In this document: in pieces, positions 9,218-19,107 of the stretch | Layout: the number at the start of each line of letters is the position of its first letter | Position numbering within the stretch: position 1 is the first letter of the stretch | Assembly: GCF_916700565.1 (NCBI RefSeq) | Contig: NZ_CAKAKO010000003.1 | Span: 186,001 to 250,000, forward strand | Origin: Xenophilus sp. Marseille-Q4582 | GTDB lineage: Bacteria; Pseudomonadota; Gammaproteobacteria; Burkholderiales; Burkholderiaceae_C | Length of the DNA: 64,000 nucleotides | Direction: 5' to 3' | Made by a program: the position numbers and the translations under genes | The notes under the pieces: generated by a model | The model's database searches: none | What the model saw: the letters and a program-made list of their open reading frames with translations, nothing else | What the model was told of the DNA's origin: nothing

Positions 9218-9870
9218 GCCTTCCTGGCTGCGGACTTCCGGGCCGGCGCTCTCTTGGCCGCGGCCTTCTTGGCAGCCGGCGCGCGCTTGGCGGACGCCTT
9301 GGCCGCGGGCTTGCCCACCTTCAGCGTGGTCTTGACGGCCGCCGGCGTGGCCGGCTTCGCCCGCTTGGCGGGCGCTGCGGCGTCAGCCTTTTTGGCGGGT
9401 GCCGACTTGCCGGCCGGCTTGCGCGGCGTGGCCTGGGGCGCGCGCTCCTCGGCCACCGCGGCCTTGGCGGGCCGGGCAGCCTTCTTCGCCGCCGGCGCGG
9501 CCGCGCCCAGCTTGAGCTTGAGCGGCTTGTCGCCCCAGATCTCCTCCAGGTGGTAGTACTGGCGGATCGCGGGCTGCATGATGTGGGCCACGGCCGCGCC
9601 GCAGTCCACGATGATCCATTCGCCGTTGTCCTCACCCTCGATGCGGGGCTTGGCGAAACCGGCTTCCTTCACGGCTTCGCGCACGCTGGAGGCCAGCGCC
9701 TTGGTCTGCCGGTTGGAGGTGCCCGAGGCCACGATCACCCGCTCGAACAGTGGCGACAAGTGCTCGGTGTTGAAGACCTGGATGTCCTGCGCCTTCACAT
9801 CCTCAAGGCCATCGACGATGGCCCGCTGGAGTTTCTGGATGTCTTTCTTGATGGCGGCTTCAGTGCTCAT
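9214..9870 (-). CDS. rsfS: Ribosomal silencing factor RsfS with a long Lys/Ala-rich tail
   Basis: RsfS binds L14 and blocks subunit joining in starvation. Residues 1 to about 115 are a normal RsfS domain: [32 protein letters not shown], and a [14 protein letters not shown]...R.YY.LE.IWG core. The protein then continues about 100 residues with a low-complexity Ala/Lys/Pro tail (repeats such as [14 protein letters not shown]) like the C-terminal domain of histone H1. Family members are usually 100-140 residues, so this 218-residue form is extended. It overlaps rlmH and lies directly after nadD. Confidence 0.93.
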   Translation of the reverse strand: MSTEAAIKKDIQKLQRAIVDGLEDVKAQDIQVFNTEHLSPLFERVIVASGTSNRQTKALASSVREAVKEAGFAKPRIEGEDNGEWIIVDCGAAVAHIMQPAIRQYYHLEEIWGDKPLKLKLGAAAPAAKKAARPAKAAVAEERAPQATPRKPAGKSAPAKKADAAAPAKRAKPATPAAVKTTLKVGKPAAKASAKRAPAAKKAAAKRAPARKSAARKA

Positions 9871-10521
9871 TCAGGGGGTGCGGTAAAGCTGGTGTTGGTC
9901 AATATAGCGTGCAACCGCGGGCGGAACCAGCGTGGAGATGTCCTCCCCACGGGCCGCACGGGCACGGATGTCGGTGGCGCTGGTGTCCACGGGGTCCACC
10001 CGCAGCGTCTCGAAGCGCGCGTTGCCCGGCAGGCCGGGCAGCGCTGCGGGGTCGAAGGGCGGCAGGCCGGCGCGGGTGGCCACCCACACGGTGGCCAGCG
10101 ACAGCATCTGCGGCCAGCCATGCCAGCTGGGCAGCGCGGCCGCCTGGTCGGTGCCGATGAGCAGCGCCAGTTCGGCACCCGGATGCGCCTGCTGCAGCTC
10201 GCGCAGCGTGTCCAGCGTGTAGGTCGGGCCGTCGCGCAGGGTTTCGCGATTGTCGACGATCACGCCGGGCACCTCGGCGAAGGCCAGCCGGGCCATCGCT
10301 ACACGGTGCGCGGCCGCAGTGGGCTGGCGCGCCTTGTGCCACGGATGGCCGGTGGGGAACACGTAGAGCCGGTCCAGCCCGGCCTGCGCCAGCGCCGCGC
10401 GGGCCAGGGCCACGTGCGTGCCGTGCGGCGGGTCGAAACTGCCGCCGAACATGCCGATGCGCGGCACGTGGGCGCGGTCCGAGGCCCGGGCGCCGGCGGG
10501 AACGATCGGGGACGGCGTCAC
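9871..10521 (-). CDS. nadD: Nicotinate-nucleotide adenylyltransferase NadD
   Basis: Adenylates nicotinate mononucleotide in NAD synthesis. The visible motifs are RIGMFGGSFDPPH (nucleotidyltransferase GxFxPxH), a P.GHPWHK segment, LLIGTDQAAALPSWHGW, and a C-terminal STDIRAR-like motif (SATDIRARAARGED). A GTG at 10521, 5 bp after the hemF stop, gives 216 residues, the usual family length. No ATG lies between it and the nucleotide-binding motif. The stop TGA follows directly before the rsfS ATG. Confidence 0.93.
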   Translation of the reverse strand: MTPSPIVPAGARASDRAHVPRIGMFGGSFDPPHGTHVALARAALAQAGLDRLYVFPTGHPWHKARQPTAAAHRVAMARLAFAEVPGVIVDNRETLRDGPTYTLDTLRELQQAHPGAELALLIGTDQAAALPSWHGWPQMLSLATVWVATRAGLPPFDPAALPGLPGNARFETLRVDPVDTSATDIRARAARGEDISTLVPPAVARYIDQHQLYRTP

Positions 10522-10525
10522 AGGC

Positions 10526-11440
10526 TCAGAGCCAGTCCCGCCGCGGCAGGAAATCGGTGTAGAGCCGCGCCTCGGGCGTGCCGGGCTCGGGCTGGCGCTG
10601 GTAGGCCCAGCTCGCCTGCGGCGGCATCGACAGCAGGATCGATTCGGTGCGCCCGCCCGACTGCAGGCCGAAATGCGTGCCGCGGTCCCACACGAGGTTG
10701 AACTCCACGTAGCGGCCGCGCCGGTACAGCTGGAAGGCGCGCTCGCGCTCGCCCCAGGGCATCGCGCGCCGGCGATCGACGATCGGCAGGTAGGCGGGCA
10801 GGAAGGCCTCGCCCACCGATTGCAGCAGCGCGAAGCCGCGATCCAGCCCCAGTTCCGAGAAGTCATCGAAGAAGATGCCGCCCACGCCGCGCTGCTCGTT
10901 GCGGTGCTTGAGGAAGAAATACTCGTCGCACCAGGTCTTGAAGCGCGGGTACAGCGCATCGCCGAAGGGGGCGAGCGCATCACGGCAGGTGCGGTGGAAA
11001 TGCACCGCGTCTTCCTCGAAGCCGTAGTACGGCGTCAGGTCCATGCCGCCGCCAAACCAGCAGACCGCCTCCCGGCCTTCGGGCAGGGCCGCGATCATGC
11101 GCACGTTCATGTGCACCGTGGGCACGTAGGGGTTGCGCGGATGGAAGACCAGCGACACGCCCATGGCCTCGAAGGGCGCGCCGGCCAGTTCGGGCCGGTG
11201 CTGCGTGGCCGAAGGCGGCAGCTTCGCGCCGCGCACCTGCGAAAAGCCGCAGCCCGCGCGCTCGAACAGCGCGCCGTCTTCCAGGATGCAGGTCAGGCCT
11301 TCGCCCTGCAGCGGCTCGCCCGGCGCCTTGGTCCAGGCGTCGCGCACGGCGCAGCCGCCGTCGGCCGCTTCCACGGCGCCGATGATGCGTTGCTGCAGGT
11401 CACGCAGCCAGGCGGCCACCGCGGGGGGCGACACCGCCAT
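10526..11440 (-). CDS. hemF: Oxygen-dependent coproporphyrinogen III oxidase
   Basis: Converts coproporphyrinogen III to protoporphyrinogen IX with O2 in haem synthesis. The 304-residue protein shows the family signatures: [20 protein letters not shown], a central [27 protein letters not shown] region (quoted here only by its ends at about residues 170-196), and a C-terminal [20 protein letters not shown]. Full length. The start codon abuts the purD stop. Confidence 0.96.
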   Translation of the reverse strand: MAVSPPAVAAWLRDLQQRIIGAVEAADGGCAVRDAWTKAPGEPLQGEGLTCILEDGALFERAGCGFSQVRGAKLPPSATQHRPELAGAPFEAMGVSLVFHPRNPYVPTVHMNVRMIAALPEGREAVCWFGGGMDLTPYYGFEEDAVHFHRTCRDALAPFGDALYPRFKTWCDEYFFLKHRNEQRGVGGIFFDDFSELGLDRGFALLQSVGEAFLPAYLPIVDRRRAMPWGERERAFQLYRRGRYVEFNLVWDRGTHFGLQSGGRTESILLSMPPQASWAYQRQPEPGTPEARLYTDFLPRRDWL

Positions 11441-12739
11441 TCAGCCGCCCTGCCCCGCGCGCGCCGCGACGGCGCGGTGGCCGATGTCCTTGCGGTACTG
11501 CACGCCGTCGAAGCGCACCTGGGCCGCCACTTCATAGGCGCGCTGCTGCGCGAGCCGCACGTTGTCGGCCAGCGCCGTCACGCACAGCACGCGGCCGCCG
11601 CTGGTGCGCAGCTGGCCGTCCTGCAGCGTGGTGCCGGCATGGAAGACCATGGCGTCGGGCGCCTCGGCCGGAATGGCCATGATCGCGTCGCCCTTGCGCG
11701 GCGCGAGCGGGTAGCCATGGGCGGCCAGCACCACGCCCAGCGCCACGCGGCGGTCCCATTGCAGTTCCACCTGGTCCAGCGTGCCGTCCGTGGCATGCCA
11801 CAGCACTTCGAACAGGTCGGACTTCAGGCGCATCATGATCGGCTGCGTCTCCGGGTCGCCCATGCGGCAGTTGAACTCCAGCGTCTTGGCGTGGCCGTCC
11901 TTGTCGATCATGAGGCCGGCGTACAGGAAGCCGGTGTAGGGGATGCCGTCCTTTTCCATGCCGCGGATGGTCGGCAGGATGATCTCGCGCATCACGCGGC
12001 CGTGGATCTCGGCCGTGACCACGGGCGCGGGCGAGTAGGCGCCCATGCCGCCCGTGTTCGGGCCTTCGTCGCCGTCCAGCAGGCGCTTGTGGTCCTGGCT
12101 GGTGGCCAGGGCCGTCACGTTCTTGCCGTCGCACAGCACGATGAAGGAAGCTTCCTCGCCGGCGAGGAATTCCTCGATCACGACGCGTGCGCCGCCCTCG
12201 TTGTGCGAGACGCCGAACTTGTTGTCCACCAGCATGAAGTCGATGGCTTCATGGGCTTCCTGCAAGGTCATGGCCACCACCACGCCCTTGCCGGCCGCCA
12301 GGCCGTCGGCCTTGACCACGATGGGCGCGCCCTGGGCATCCACATAGGCGTGCGCGGCCGCCGGGTCGGTGAAGGCCTCGTACTCGGCCGTCGGGATCTT
12401 GTGGCGCTTCATGAAGGCCTTGGAAAAGGCCTTGGAGCTCTCGAGCTGCGCGGCCGCCTGGGTGGGGCCGAAGATGCGCAGGCCGTGCGCGCGGAACTCG
12501 TCCACCACGCCGGCGGCCAGCGGCGCCTCGGGGCCGACCACGGTGAGCGCGATCTTCTCCTGCTGCGCCCAGGCCCGCAGCGCCGCGGGCTCGGTGAGGT
12601 CGACCTGGACGAAGCGCTTGTCCTGCGCCGTGCCGCCATTGCCGGGCGCGACGTACACGCGCGTCACGCGCTCCGATTGGGCCAGGCGCCAGGCCAGCGC
12701 ATGTTCGCGGCCGCCGCCGCCGATGACGAGCACCTTCAT
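11441..12739 (-). CDS. purD: Phosphoribosylamine-glycine ligase PurD
   Basis: GAR synthetase of purine synthesis. The 432-residue protein starts [19 protein letters not shown], contains an ATP-grasp domain with [15 protein letters not shown], and has the GARS signature [10 protein letters not shown] and [11 protein letters not shown]. The start overlaps the yebC stop (ATGA), so the two are probably cotranslated. Confidence 0.97.
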   Translation of the reverse strand: MKVLVIGGGGREHALAWRLAQSERVTRVYVAPGNGGTAQDKRFVQVDLTEPAALRAWAQQEKIALTVVGPEAPLAAGVVDEFRAHGLRIFGPTQAAAQLESSKAFSKAFMKRHKIPTAEYEAFTDPAAAHAYVDAQGAPIVVKADGLAAGKGVVVAMTLQEAHEAIDFMLVDNKFGVSHNEGGARVVIEEFLAGEEASFIVLCDGKNVTALATSQDHKRLLDGDEGPNTGGMGAYSPAPVVTAEIHGRVMREIILPTIRGMEKDGIPYTGFLYAGLMIDKDGHAKTLEFNCRMGDPETQPIMMRLKSDLFEVLWHATDGTLDQVELQWDRRVALGVVLAAHGYPLAPRKGDAIMAIPAEAPDAMVFHAGTTLQDGQLRTSGGRVLCVTALADNVRLAQQRAYEVAAQVRFDGVQYRKDIGHRAVAARAGQGG

Positions 12740-13467
12740 GCGGACTCCGCCATTTCGGCGTTGTGGTACACGTCCTGCACGTCGTCCAGGTCCTCGAGCA
12801 TGTCCAGCAGCTTCTGCATGCGGGCGGCGTCCTCGCCGCTCAGCTCGATCGTGTTCTCGGCGCGCATCGTCACTTCGGCCAGCTCGGGCTTCAGGCCGGC
12901 GGCTTCCAGCGCGTTCTTCACCGCCTCGAAATCGCCGGGGCCGGTCAGCACCTCGATGGCCCCGTCCTCGTGCGTCACCACATCTTCGGCGCCCGCTTCC
13001 AGGGCGACTTCCATCACCTTGTCCTCGCTGGTGCCGGGCGCCAGGATGATCTGGCCGCAGTGCTTGAACTGGAAGGCCACCGAGCCTTCGGTGCCCATGT
13101 TGCCGCCGTACTTGGCAAAGGCGTGGCGCACTTCGGCCACGGTGCGCACGCGATTGTCGGTCATGGTGTCGACGATGATGGCCGCGCCGCCGATGCCGTA
13201 GCCCTCGTAGCGGATTTCCTCGTAGGTGACGCCCTCGAGGTTGCCGGTGGCCTTGTCGATGTTGCGCTTGATGGTGTCGGCCGGCATGTTCGCGGCCTTG
13301 GCCTTGTCCACCGCCAGGCGCAGGCGCGGGTTGGCGCTCAGGTCGCCGCCGCCCTGGCGCGCCGCGACCATGATTTCGCGGATCACGCGCGTCCAGATCT
13401 TGCCGCGCTTCTCGTCCTGCCGGCCTTTCCTATGCTGAATGTTTGCCCATTTGCTGTGTCCGGCCAT
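12736..13467 (-). CDS. YebC/PmpR-family regulator or translation factor
   Basis: The 243-residue product starts [15 protein letters not shown], the invariant YebC N-terminus, followed by [17 protein letters not shown] and [15 protein letters not shown], and an acidic C-terminal region. Members have been described as DNA-binding regulators and, more recently, as ribosome-associated factors; the sequence does not decide between these. It is the first gene of the minus-strand run and is divergent from the pigment operon across 287 bp. Confidence 0.95.
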   Translation of the reverse strand: MAGHSKWANIQHRKGRQDEKRGKIWTRVIREIMVAARQGGGDLSANPRLRLAVDKAKAANMPADTIKRNIDKATGNLEGVTYEEIRYEGYGIGGAAIIVDTMTDNRVRTVAEVRHAFAKYGGNMGTEGSVAFQFKHCGQIILAPGTSEDKVMEVALEAGAEDVVTHEDGAIEVLTGPGDFEAVKNALEAAGLKPELAEVTMRAENTIELSGEDAARMQKLLDMLEDLDDVQDVYHNAEMAESA

Positions 13468-13754
13468 GGCGTGCTGCTCGCGTTTCTTTATCGGGGAAAG
13501 TGCAGATTTTAGGCGAGCCGGACCTGTGGCCCTGCTGCGGCGTCGGCCCCTTTTCCCACAAGGTGCGTCACCCCCCTTTGCCATAATCGCCCCGCACCGG
13601 GCCCCTCCCGCGCGCACGACCCGTTCGCTCCGGCGCACGCGCGTCGCGCCTTGTCCAGCATGTCCTCGATGATGAATCTGCCCGCCCGTCCACCCGCCCG
13701 ATCGTCCGCCCGCTGCGCTTGGCCTTCGGCCACGCGAGAAGGAGCCGCCGCATC

Positions 13755-14813
13755 GTGAGGCCGGTGCAGCAACCGCGCATGCAGGCGCCGCTGCGCATCG
13801 TGCGGCACCGGCTGGGCGCGGCGGGGAACGCGGGCCCGGTGGCCGTGCACAGCCTGGGTGGCCTGGCGTATGGCCGCGGCACAGGCGCCCACGCCGACGG
13901 TTGGCATGCCCTGGGCGCCCGCGCTCTGTTGGCATCGGGCGACCGGCTGGACCACTGGGAAAGTGCGGCCCCGGTGCGCGAAGGCCGCACCGGCTGCGTG
14001 CGCTGGCGCGCCACCAGCGACTGGCTGTTCGGCGCCGCGGACCTCGGCGACGCCGAAGAGTCCCTGGGCGTGGAGGCGCTCGCGCACCGCGCCTATGGCG
14101 ACCTGTTCGCCACCTTGCGCGCGCATGGCCAGCCGCAGTTGATGCGCATCTGGAACTACCTGCCCCGCATCACCGGCCTTGCAGCGGCCGAGGGCGGCAG
14201 CATGGAACGCTACCGCCTCTTCAACAGCGGCCGCCAGCGCGCTTTCATCGAAGCCGGCCAGCGCACCTTCGAGGGCGCACCCGCGGCCTGTGCGCTGGGC
14301 CTGCCCCAGGGCAGCGGGCTGACGCTGCGTTTCGTGGCCGGCCACACGGCGGTGCGCGCCATCGAGAACCCGCGCCAGGTGCCGGCCTGGCGCTACCCGC
14401 GGGACTACGGCCCGCGCGCGCCCACCTTCTCGCGCGCCGCGCTGGCCGACCTGGGCGCGGGCCAGCTCGCGCTGCTGGTGTCGGGCACGGCCAGCATCGT
14501 GGGCCACGCCTCGCAGCACCCGGGCGACACGCCCGCCCAGCTGGCCGAAACGCTGCGCAACCTGCAGGCGGTCTTCGAGGCCGCGCGCGCGCAGTGCGAT
14601 GCGCCCTTCGCGCTCGAGGACAGCGAGCCCGTGGTCTACCTGCGCCATGCCGAACAGGCCGAGGCCGTGCGCGAGGGGCTGGCCCGGGCGCTGGGCGCCG
14701 ACTCGCGCTTCCTGCGCTCGGCGGTGTACCTGCAGGCCGAGGTCTGCCGCCCCGAGCTCGACATCGAGATCGAGACCCACGCCTGCGCGCCCGGGCAGCT
14801 GCGGCCACTATGA
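13755..14813 (+). CDS. Chorismate-cleaving hydroxybenzoate synthase, XanB2/FkbO/Hyg5 family
   Basis: Predicted chorismatase that releases pyruvate and a hydroxybenzoate, the usual starter of xanthomonadin-type aryl polyenes. Family motifs in the 352-residue protein are RIWNYLPRI near residue 131, [14 protein letters not shown] soon after, [10 protein letters not shown] near 240, and a C-terminal [17 protein letters not shown] at 13755 preceded by AAGGAG at good spacing was chosen; ATG 13779 is the alternative. Its stop overlaps the next ATG (ATGA). Whether the product is 3- or 4-hydroxybenzoate cannot be read from sequence. Confidence 0.82.
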   Translation: MRPVQQPRMQAPLRIVRHRLGAAGNAGPVAVHSLGGLAYGRGTGAHADGWHALGARALLASGDRLDHWESAAPVREGRTGCVRWRATSDWLFGAADLGDAEESLGVEALAHRAYGDLFATLRAHGQPQLMRIWNYLPRITGLAAAEGGSMERYRLFNSGRQRAFIEAGQRTFEGAPAACALGLPQGSGLTLRFVAGHTAVRAIENPRQVPAWRYPRDYGPRAPTFSRAALADLGAGQLALLVSGTASIVGHASQHPGDTPAQLAETLRNLQAVFEAARAQCDAPFALEDSEPVVYLRHAEQAEAVREGLARALGADSRFLRSAVYLQAEVCRPELDIEIETHACAPGQLRPL

Positions 14814-15625
14814 CCCGCGTGCGCACCTGGCTCAAGGCGGTGCTGCTGGCGCCGCCGCTGTATGTGCTGCTGCTGGGGCTGGGCCTGATGTCGCTGCTCT
14901 GGAACCTCATCGCGCTGCTGCTGCACCCGCTGCTGCCCGCCGCGCGCGGCCGCGCCGTGGGGCGGGCCGGCATCGCCTACGGCTACCGCCTGTTCTGGAC
15001 CGTGGCCAGCGCCTGCGGCATGATGCGCATCGACGCCCGCTGCCTGGCGCCGCTCAAGGACGAGCGCGGCCTGGTGATCGTGGCCAACCATCCCACCATG
15101 CTGGATGCGCTGCTGCTCGTGGCGCACCTGCCGCGCAGCGCCTGCATCATGAAGGCCTCGCTCATGAAGAACATCTTCCTGGGCGCGGGCGCGCGGCTGG
15201 CGCGCTACATCCGCAACGACTCGGCCCATGCCATGGTCAAGCAGGCCGTGGCCGACCTGCGCGAAGGCGGCCAGCTCGTGATCTTCCCCGAAGCGACGCG
15301 CACCACGCAGTTCCCGCTCAACCCCTTCACGCCCGGCGTCACGCTGATCGCCAAGCTCGCCCAGGCGCCGATCCAGACGGTGTTCATCGACACCGACTCG
15401 CCCTACCTCGGCAAGGGCTGGCCCATCTGGCGCGTGCCGCCGCTGCCGATCGTCTTCACGCTGCGGCTGGGCGAGCGCTTCGCGCCCCAGGCCGACAGCC
15501 ATGCCATGACCGCCACGCTGGAGCGGTACTTCCGACAACACATCCAAGCCCGCACCGAGGGCGACGATGCCGAGCCCGCGCCGCCATGCCTGCCCCACAA
15601 TCCTCGCGCTCCCACCTCGTCCTGA
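14810..15625 (+). CDS. PlsC-type 1-acylglycerol-3-phosphate acyltransferase-like protein
   Basis: Membrane acyltransferase of 271 residues. One or two hydrophobic segments lie at about 8-42, then the LPLAT motifs: HX4D as NHPTMLD (His94, Asp99) and FPEATRT at 159-165. In aryl-polyene clusters such enzymes are thought to attach an acyl or aryl chain to a lipid anchor; that role is inferred from context. The ATG overlaps the stop of the chorismatase gene, and the 3' end overlaps the glycosyltransferase gene by 40 bp. Confidence 0.88.
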   Translation: MTRVRTWLKAVLLAPPLYVLLLGLGLMSLLWNLIALLLHPLLPAARGRAVGRAGIAYGYRLFWTVASACGMMRIDARCLAPLKDERGLVIVANHPTMLDALLLVAHLPRSACIMKASLMKNIFLGAGARLARYIRNDSAHAMVKQAVADLREGGQLVIFPEATRTTQFPLNPFTPGVTLIAKLAQAPIQTVFIDTDSPYLGKGWPIWRVPPLPIVFTLRLGERFAPQADSHAMTATLERYFRQHIQARTEGDDAEPAPPCLPHNPRAPTSS

Positions 15626-16368
15626 TCCCGAGCTACAACACCGGCGAGCGGCTTTTTTCCACCGTGGCCGCGGCGCGCGCGCAGTGGAGTCCGGTGTGGG
15701 TGGTGATCGACGGCAGCAGCGACGGCACGGGCGAGCGCCTGGCGGCCCAGGCCGAAAGCGATCCAGGCCTGCGCGTGTTCGTGCTGCCCGCCAACCAGGG
15801 CAAGGGCGCGGCCGTACTGCACGGCCTGCAGGCGGCCCAGGCCGAGGGCTTCACCCACGTGCTCGCCATGGACAGCGACGGCCAGCACCCGGCCGAGCTG
15901 ATCCCGGCCTTCATGCGCCAGTCGCAGCAGCGCCCCGACGCCATGGTGCTGGGCCGCCCCGTGTTCGACGCCAGCGCGCCGCTGCTGCGCGTGCGCGGCC
16001 GGCGCATCTCCAACGGCTGGACGCAGCTGGAGACGCTGTTCGCGGGCATTGGCGATTCGCTCTACGGCTTCCGCGTCTACCCCGTGGCCGCACTGATCGC
16101 CGTGATGCGCGCGCAGCCCTGGATGCGCCGCTTCGACTTCGACACCGAGGCCGTGGTGCGCCTGGCCTGGCGCGGCGTGAAGCCGCTCAACATCGATGCG
16201 CCGGTCAAGTACCTCACGGCCGAGGAAGGCGGCGTCTCGCACTTCCGCTACGGCCGCGACAACGTGCTGCTGACCTGGATGCACACGCGGCTGATGATCG
16301 AGTTCGTGCTGCGGCTGCCGGCGCTGCTGTGGCGCAAGGCGCGCCGGCTGCCGCCCTTCCAGCCCTGA
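15586..16368 (+). CDS. Glycosyltransferase family 2 protein
   Basis: GT-A fold enzyme of 260 residues: VLIPSYNTGERL at the N-terminus, VVIDGSSDGT, NQGKGAAVLHGL, and DSDGQHP as the DXD-type metal site. The LGRPVFDASAPLLR..GRRISN region is typical of the DPM1/DPG-synthase-like subgroup seen in aryl-polyene and xanthomonadin clusters. A C-terminal hydrophobic stretch (about 235-252) may bind the membrane. It is the last gene of the plus-strand pigment operon. The sugar donor is unknown. Confidence 0.88.
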   Translation: MPAPQSSRSHLVLIPSYNTGERLFSTVAAARAQWSPVWVVIDGSSDGTGERLAAQAESDPGLRVFVLPANQGKGAAVLHGLQAAQAEGFTHVLAMDSDGQHPAELIPAFMRQSQQRPDAMVLGRPVFDASAPLLRVRGRRISNGWTQLETLFAGIGDSLYGFRVYPVAALIAVMRAQPWMRRFDFDTEAVVRLAWRGVKPLNIDAPVKYLTAEEGGVSHFRYGRDNVLLTWMHTRLMIEFVLRLPALLWRKARRLPPFQP

Positions 16369-16620
16369 GGCGGTCCGCCTTCCGGGGCGCGCCTCGCGGC
16401 CGAACCGGCCATCCGCATTGTTCCGGTTTCGGAAACGGCATGGTTCGCAAACCAAGGGTTTCTACGGAGGCCGGAGGTCCACAATTCATCTCACGGGCCG
16501 GCACTGATGCAGACCCGAAACGACCCCGGCGGCAGGTGCCGCCAGCCCACCAAGGGCCGGTTCGTTCCCTCAAGTCGAATCGTGTCGTGTTCCCAGGAAC
16601 CGCACCGCAAGGAGTTTGAA

Positions 16621-16974
16621 ATGAAGACCTCGAAGATCATCGCCATCGCCGCCCTTTCGCTGACCGCCGCTTTCGGCGCCCAGGCCGAGGACTACCAGGG
16701 CGTGCTCGACTTCAACGGCCAGCTGACGCGCGCCGAAGTGCAGGCCCAGGCCGTGCAGGCCGCCCGCGCGGGCAGCAACCTCTACGGTGAAACCGTGGGC
16801 ATGGGCGTGCAGCCGGTGCAGACCGGCGCCGTCTCGCGCGCCGTGGTCCAGGCCGAAGCCATTGCCGCCGCGCATGCGCCCGGCCAGAACCTGCGCGCCG
16901 AAGCCTTCGCCGACAGCCGCATTCCCGCCCAGTTCAACGTGGGCGGCAGCTACACGCAGCAAGCCGCTCGCTGA
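16621..16974 (+). CDS. Small secreted protein of unknown function
   Basis: The 117-residue product has a clear Sec signal peptide (MKTSK, hydrophobic core, cleavage after GAQA), then an Ala/Gln-rich mature part with two similar segments: LTRAEVQAQAVQAARAGSNLYGE and an AVSRAVVQAEAIAAAHAPGQNL-like one. It resembles the DUF4148-like small periplasmic proteins common in Burkholderiales, but I cannot assign it firmly. AAGGAG lies 7 bp before the ATG. It has its own upstream gap of 252 bp and is followed by a strong terminator, so it is probably a separate transcript between the two pigment operons. Confidence 0.8.
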   Translation: MKTSKIIAIAALSLTAAFGAQAEDYQGVLDFNGQLTRAEVQAQAVQAARAGSNLYGETVGMGVQPVQTGAVSRAVVQAEAIAAAHAPGQNLRAEAFADSRIPAQFNVGGSYTQQAAR

Positions 16975-17036
16975 GGCGCCCGCCTTCGCGCCGCCGGAAG
17001 GCAGCGCGAAAGCCGTGGCCATCTGGCTGGAACGAC

Positions 17037-17066
17037 AACGCCCGCGCATGCGGGCGTTCTTTCGTT
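17037..17066 (+). terminator. Rho-independent terminator after the small secreted protein gene
   Basis: A 9-bp perfect stem AACGCCCGC / GCGGGCGTT (17037-17045 and 17050-17058) with loop GCAT is followed by CTTTCGTTT. It ends the plus-strand transcript and may also end the convergent minus-strand pigment operon, whose last stop is at 17091. Confidence 0.75.
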
Positions 17067-17090
17067 TGGCAGACAACAGGGAAGACGCGC

Positions 17091-17825
17091 TCAGGCCATC
17101 CCGCCATTGACGCTGATGACCTGGCCCGTGATGTAGGCCGCCTCGGGCCCGGCCAGGAAGGCGGCCAGCGCGGCCACTTCCTCGGGGGTGCCGGCGCGCT
17201 GCACGGGCACCATCTGCTTGACCATCGCGGCGTCGAAGGCCGCATCGGCCATCGGCGAAGCGATGATGCCGGGCGCGATGGCGTTCACCGTGACGCCGCG
17301 CGAGGCCACTTCGAGCGACAGCGCCTTGGTCGCGCTGTTGAGCGCGCCCTTGGCCGCCGCGTAGTTGACCTGGCCGCGGTTGCCCATCAGCGCCGCCACC
17401 GACGAGATGTTGAGGATGCGCCCCCAGCGCGTGCGCAGCATGGGCAGCAGCAGCGGCTGCGTCACGCGGAAAAATCCGTGCAGCGACACGTCGATCACGC
17501 GGTGCCACTGCTCGGCGCGCATGCCGGGCAGCACGGCGTCGTCGTGCACGCCCGCGTTGTTCACCAGGATCTGCACCGCGCCACCTTCGAGGATGCGCGC
17601 GGTGGCGCCCGTGCAGGCCGCGTCGTCGCTCAGGTCGAACACATGGCATTCGGCCTGGCCGCCCGCGGCGCGGATGCGCGCGGCCAGCGCCTCGATGGCC
17701 TGCGGCCGGCTGCTGGCGTGCAGCAGCACCGTGGCGCCTTCGCGCGCCAGCCGTTCGGCGATGGCCGAGCCGAGGGCGCCGCTGGCGCCGGTGATCAGGG
17801 CACGTTTGCCTTGCAGAGATGGCAT
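17091..17825 (-). CDS. 3-oxoacyl-ACP reductase (FabG-like SDR) of the pigment cluster
   Basis: NADPH-dependent ketoreductase of 244 residues, expected to reduce the beta-keto group during polyene extension. Rossmann motif TGASGALGSAIA near 12-23, NNAG at 89-92, catalytic Ser141/142, Tyr155 and Lys159 (YAAAK), and a C-terminal VISVNGGMA. All SDR catalytic residues are present. It is the last gene of the minus-strand pigment operon, 23 bp after the dehydratase gene, matching the ApeQ position in aryl-polyene clusters. Confidence 0.88.
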   Translation of the reverse strand: MPSLQGKRALITGASGALGSAIAERLAREGATVLLHASSRPQAIEALAARIRAAGGQAECHVFDLSDDAACTGATARILEGGAVQILVNNAGVHDDAVLPGMRAEQWHRVIDVSLHGFFRVTQPLLLPMLRTRWGRILNISSVAALMGNRGQVNYAAAKGALNSATKALSLEVASRGVTVNAIAPGIIASPMADAAFDAAMVKQMVPVQRAGTPEEVAALAAFLAGPEAAYITGQVISVNGGMA

Positions 17826-17848
17826 GGGATGCGTGGAGCAAAAGAGTT

Positions 17849-18316
17849 TCAGGACGCCGCGGGCAGCGGCGTGTTGAGCACCACCACGGCACGGCCCTCG
17901 GCGACGGCCGCGCCCTCGCCGTCGAGCACGCGGAAGGCATACATCACCTGCTGCGCATCGCCCGACAGGCGCTCGGCATGCAGGTGCAGCGGCGCGGGCG
18001 CGTCGTGCAGGTGCAGGCGGTGCAGCCGCACGTTGCGCGTGCTGGCGATGTAGCCGGCCGAGGGCGCCTGGCCCGGCGCGGCGGTGAGGCCGCCGTGCAG
18101 GGCCATCGCCTGGGCCGCATATTCGATGGCGCAGGGCGCCAGCAGCCCGGCGGCCGTGCGCAGGGGATTGGCGGCGTCGCGGTGCGTGGCGGTGCTGCAG
18201 TGGATGGTCTGCGCATCCCAGTCTTCGAGGCGCTCGAGCAGGCACATGGCGCCCTGGTGCGGAATGCGCGCGGCGATGCCCGCGCGGTCGAGCGTGGCGG
18301 GGGGGAATGCCGTCAT
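17849..18316 (-). CDS. Hotdog-fold 3-hydroxyacyl-ACP dehydratase-like protein (ApeP-like)
   Basis: The 155-residue protein contains the start typical of the FabZ/ApeP group (ARIPHQGAMCLLERLEDWD) and a central helix with AIEYAAQAMALHGG that would carry the second catalytic residue. Its expected role is dehydration of the 3-hydroxyacyl-ACP intermediate of polyene synthesis. The start overlaps the methyltransferase stop (ATGA). A second dehydratase domain is fused to the AMP-ligase in this operon. Confidence 0.8.
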   Translation of the reverse strand: MTAFPPATLDRAGIAARIPHQGAMCLLERLEDWDAQTIHCSTATHRDAANPLRTAAGLLAPCAIEYAAQAMALHGGLTAAPGQAPSAGYIASTRNVRLHRLHLHDAPAPLHLHAERLSGDAQQVMYAFRVLDGEGAAVAEGRAVVVLNTPLPAAS

Positions 18317-19092
18317 GCCGCCTCCACGTCCGCCACCAGCAGCACGTTGGCAAAAGGCGTGCCTTCGCTCATCGGGATCGGCTGCACCGCGAAGCCCAGG
18401 CGCTGCAGCACAGCCACCCACTCGCCGAGCGTGCGGCCCCAGGTGGGCGAGACCTTGTGGCCGCGGATGCGCGTGACGGTGCGGTCCACCCACTGGCTGA
18501 TGGCGAAGCCGCGCCGGCTGGCCGCGTCGCCCACGCGCAGCAGCAGGCGGCCCGGCACGCCGGCGGGCCGTTCGGCCGCGCCACGCAGCAGCGCCTCGCG
18601 CACCCGGGCCAGCACGCCTTCCTGCGCCGCATGGTCCACGTAATGCAGCACGTCCAGGATCACGACCACGTCGCAGGCCGGCAGGTCGGCCGTGCACATG
18701 TTGTCGCAGATGAGCGTCGGCGCAGGCACGATGTGCCCCACGGCTGCCTGGGCGCGCGCCACATCGCGCGGCATGAGCTCGATGCCCGTGTACTGCGCCG
18801 GCGCGGGCAGCGGCGGCCATTCGGCGGGCCAGCGGCCGTCGCGCTGCAACTGCGCGGCCGCATGCAGCACGTTGGCGAACAGGCTCTGGCCCGAGCCGAT
18901 GTCCAGCATGCGCGGCCGCCCGGCGCCCACCAGGCCGCGCGAGACGATGCCGCGGAAGGCCGGGTCGTGCCCCAGCTTGCCGCGCGCGAAATGCCAGCCG
19001 AAGTTGCCCGAGGCCTTGTAGGGCGCCGTGGCCTTCTCGTGCAGTTCGCGCCAGGCCAGGTCGGGGCTGCGCGTGGGCAGGGGTGCGTTCAT
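18313..19092 (-). CDS. SAM-dependent class I methyltransferase
   Basis: The 259-residue protein contains the SAM-binding motif MLDIGSGQSLFANVL at about 62-76, an acidic post-I region (GIELMPRDV), and DVVVILDVLHYVDH as motif II. In aryl-polyene clusters a methyltransferase at this place modifies the aromatic head group; that role is inferred. It lies between the deacetylase and dehydratase genes with a 4-bp overlap to the latter. Confidence 0.85.
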   Translation of the reverse strand: MNAPLPTRSPDLAWRELHEKATAPYKASGNFGWHFARGKLGHDPAFRGIVSRGLVGAGRPRMLDIGSGQSLFANVLHAAAQLQRDGRWPAEWPPLPAPAQYTGIELMPRDVARAQAAVGHIVPAPTLICDNMCTADLPACDVVVILDVLHYVDHAAQEGVLARVREALLRGAAERPAGVPGRLLLRVGDAASRRGFAISQWVDRTVTRIRGHKVSPTWGRTLGEWVAVLQRLGFAVQPIPMSEGTPFANVLLVADVEAA

Positions 19093-19107
19093 GGGGACGT
19101 CAGGCGC

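Noticed and set aside
10418-13201. Long open frame on the plus strand (927 codons)
   Set aside because: It is antisense to nadD, hemF, purD and yebC, all of which have strong family motifs. The His/Arg/Ala-rich product is typical of a shadow frame in very GC-rich DNA.
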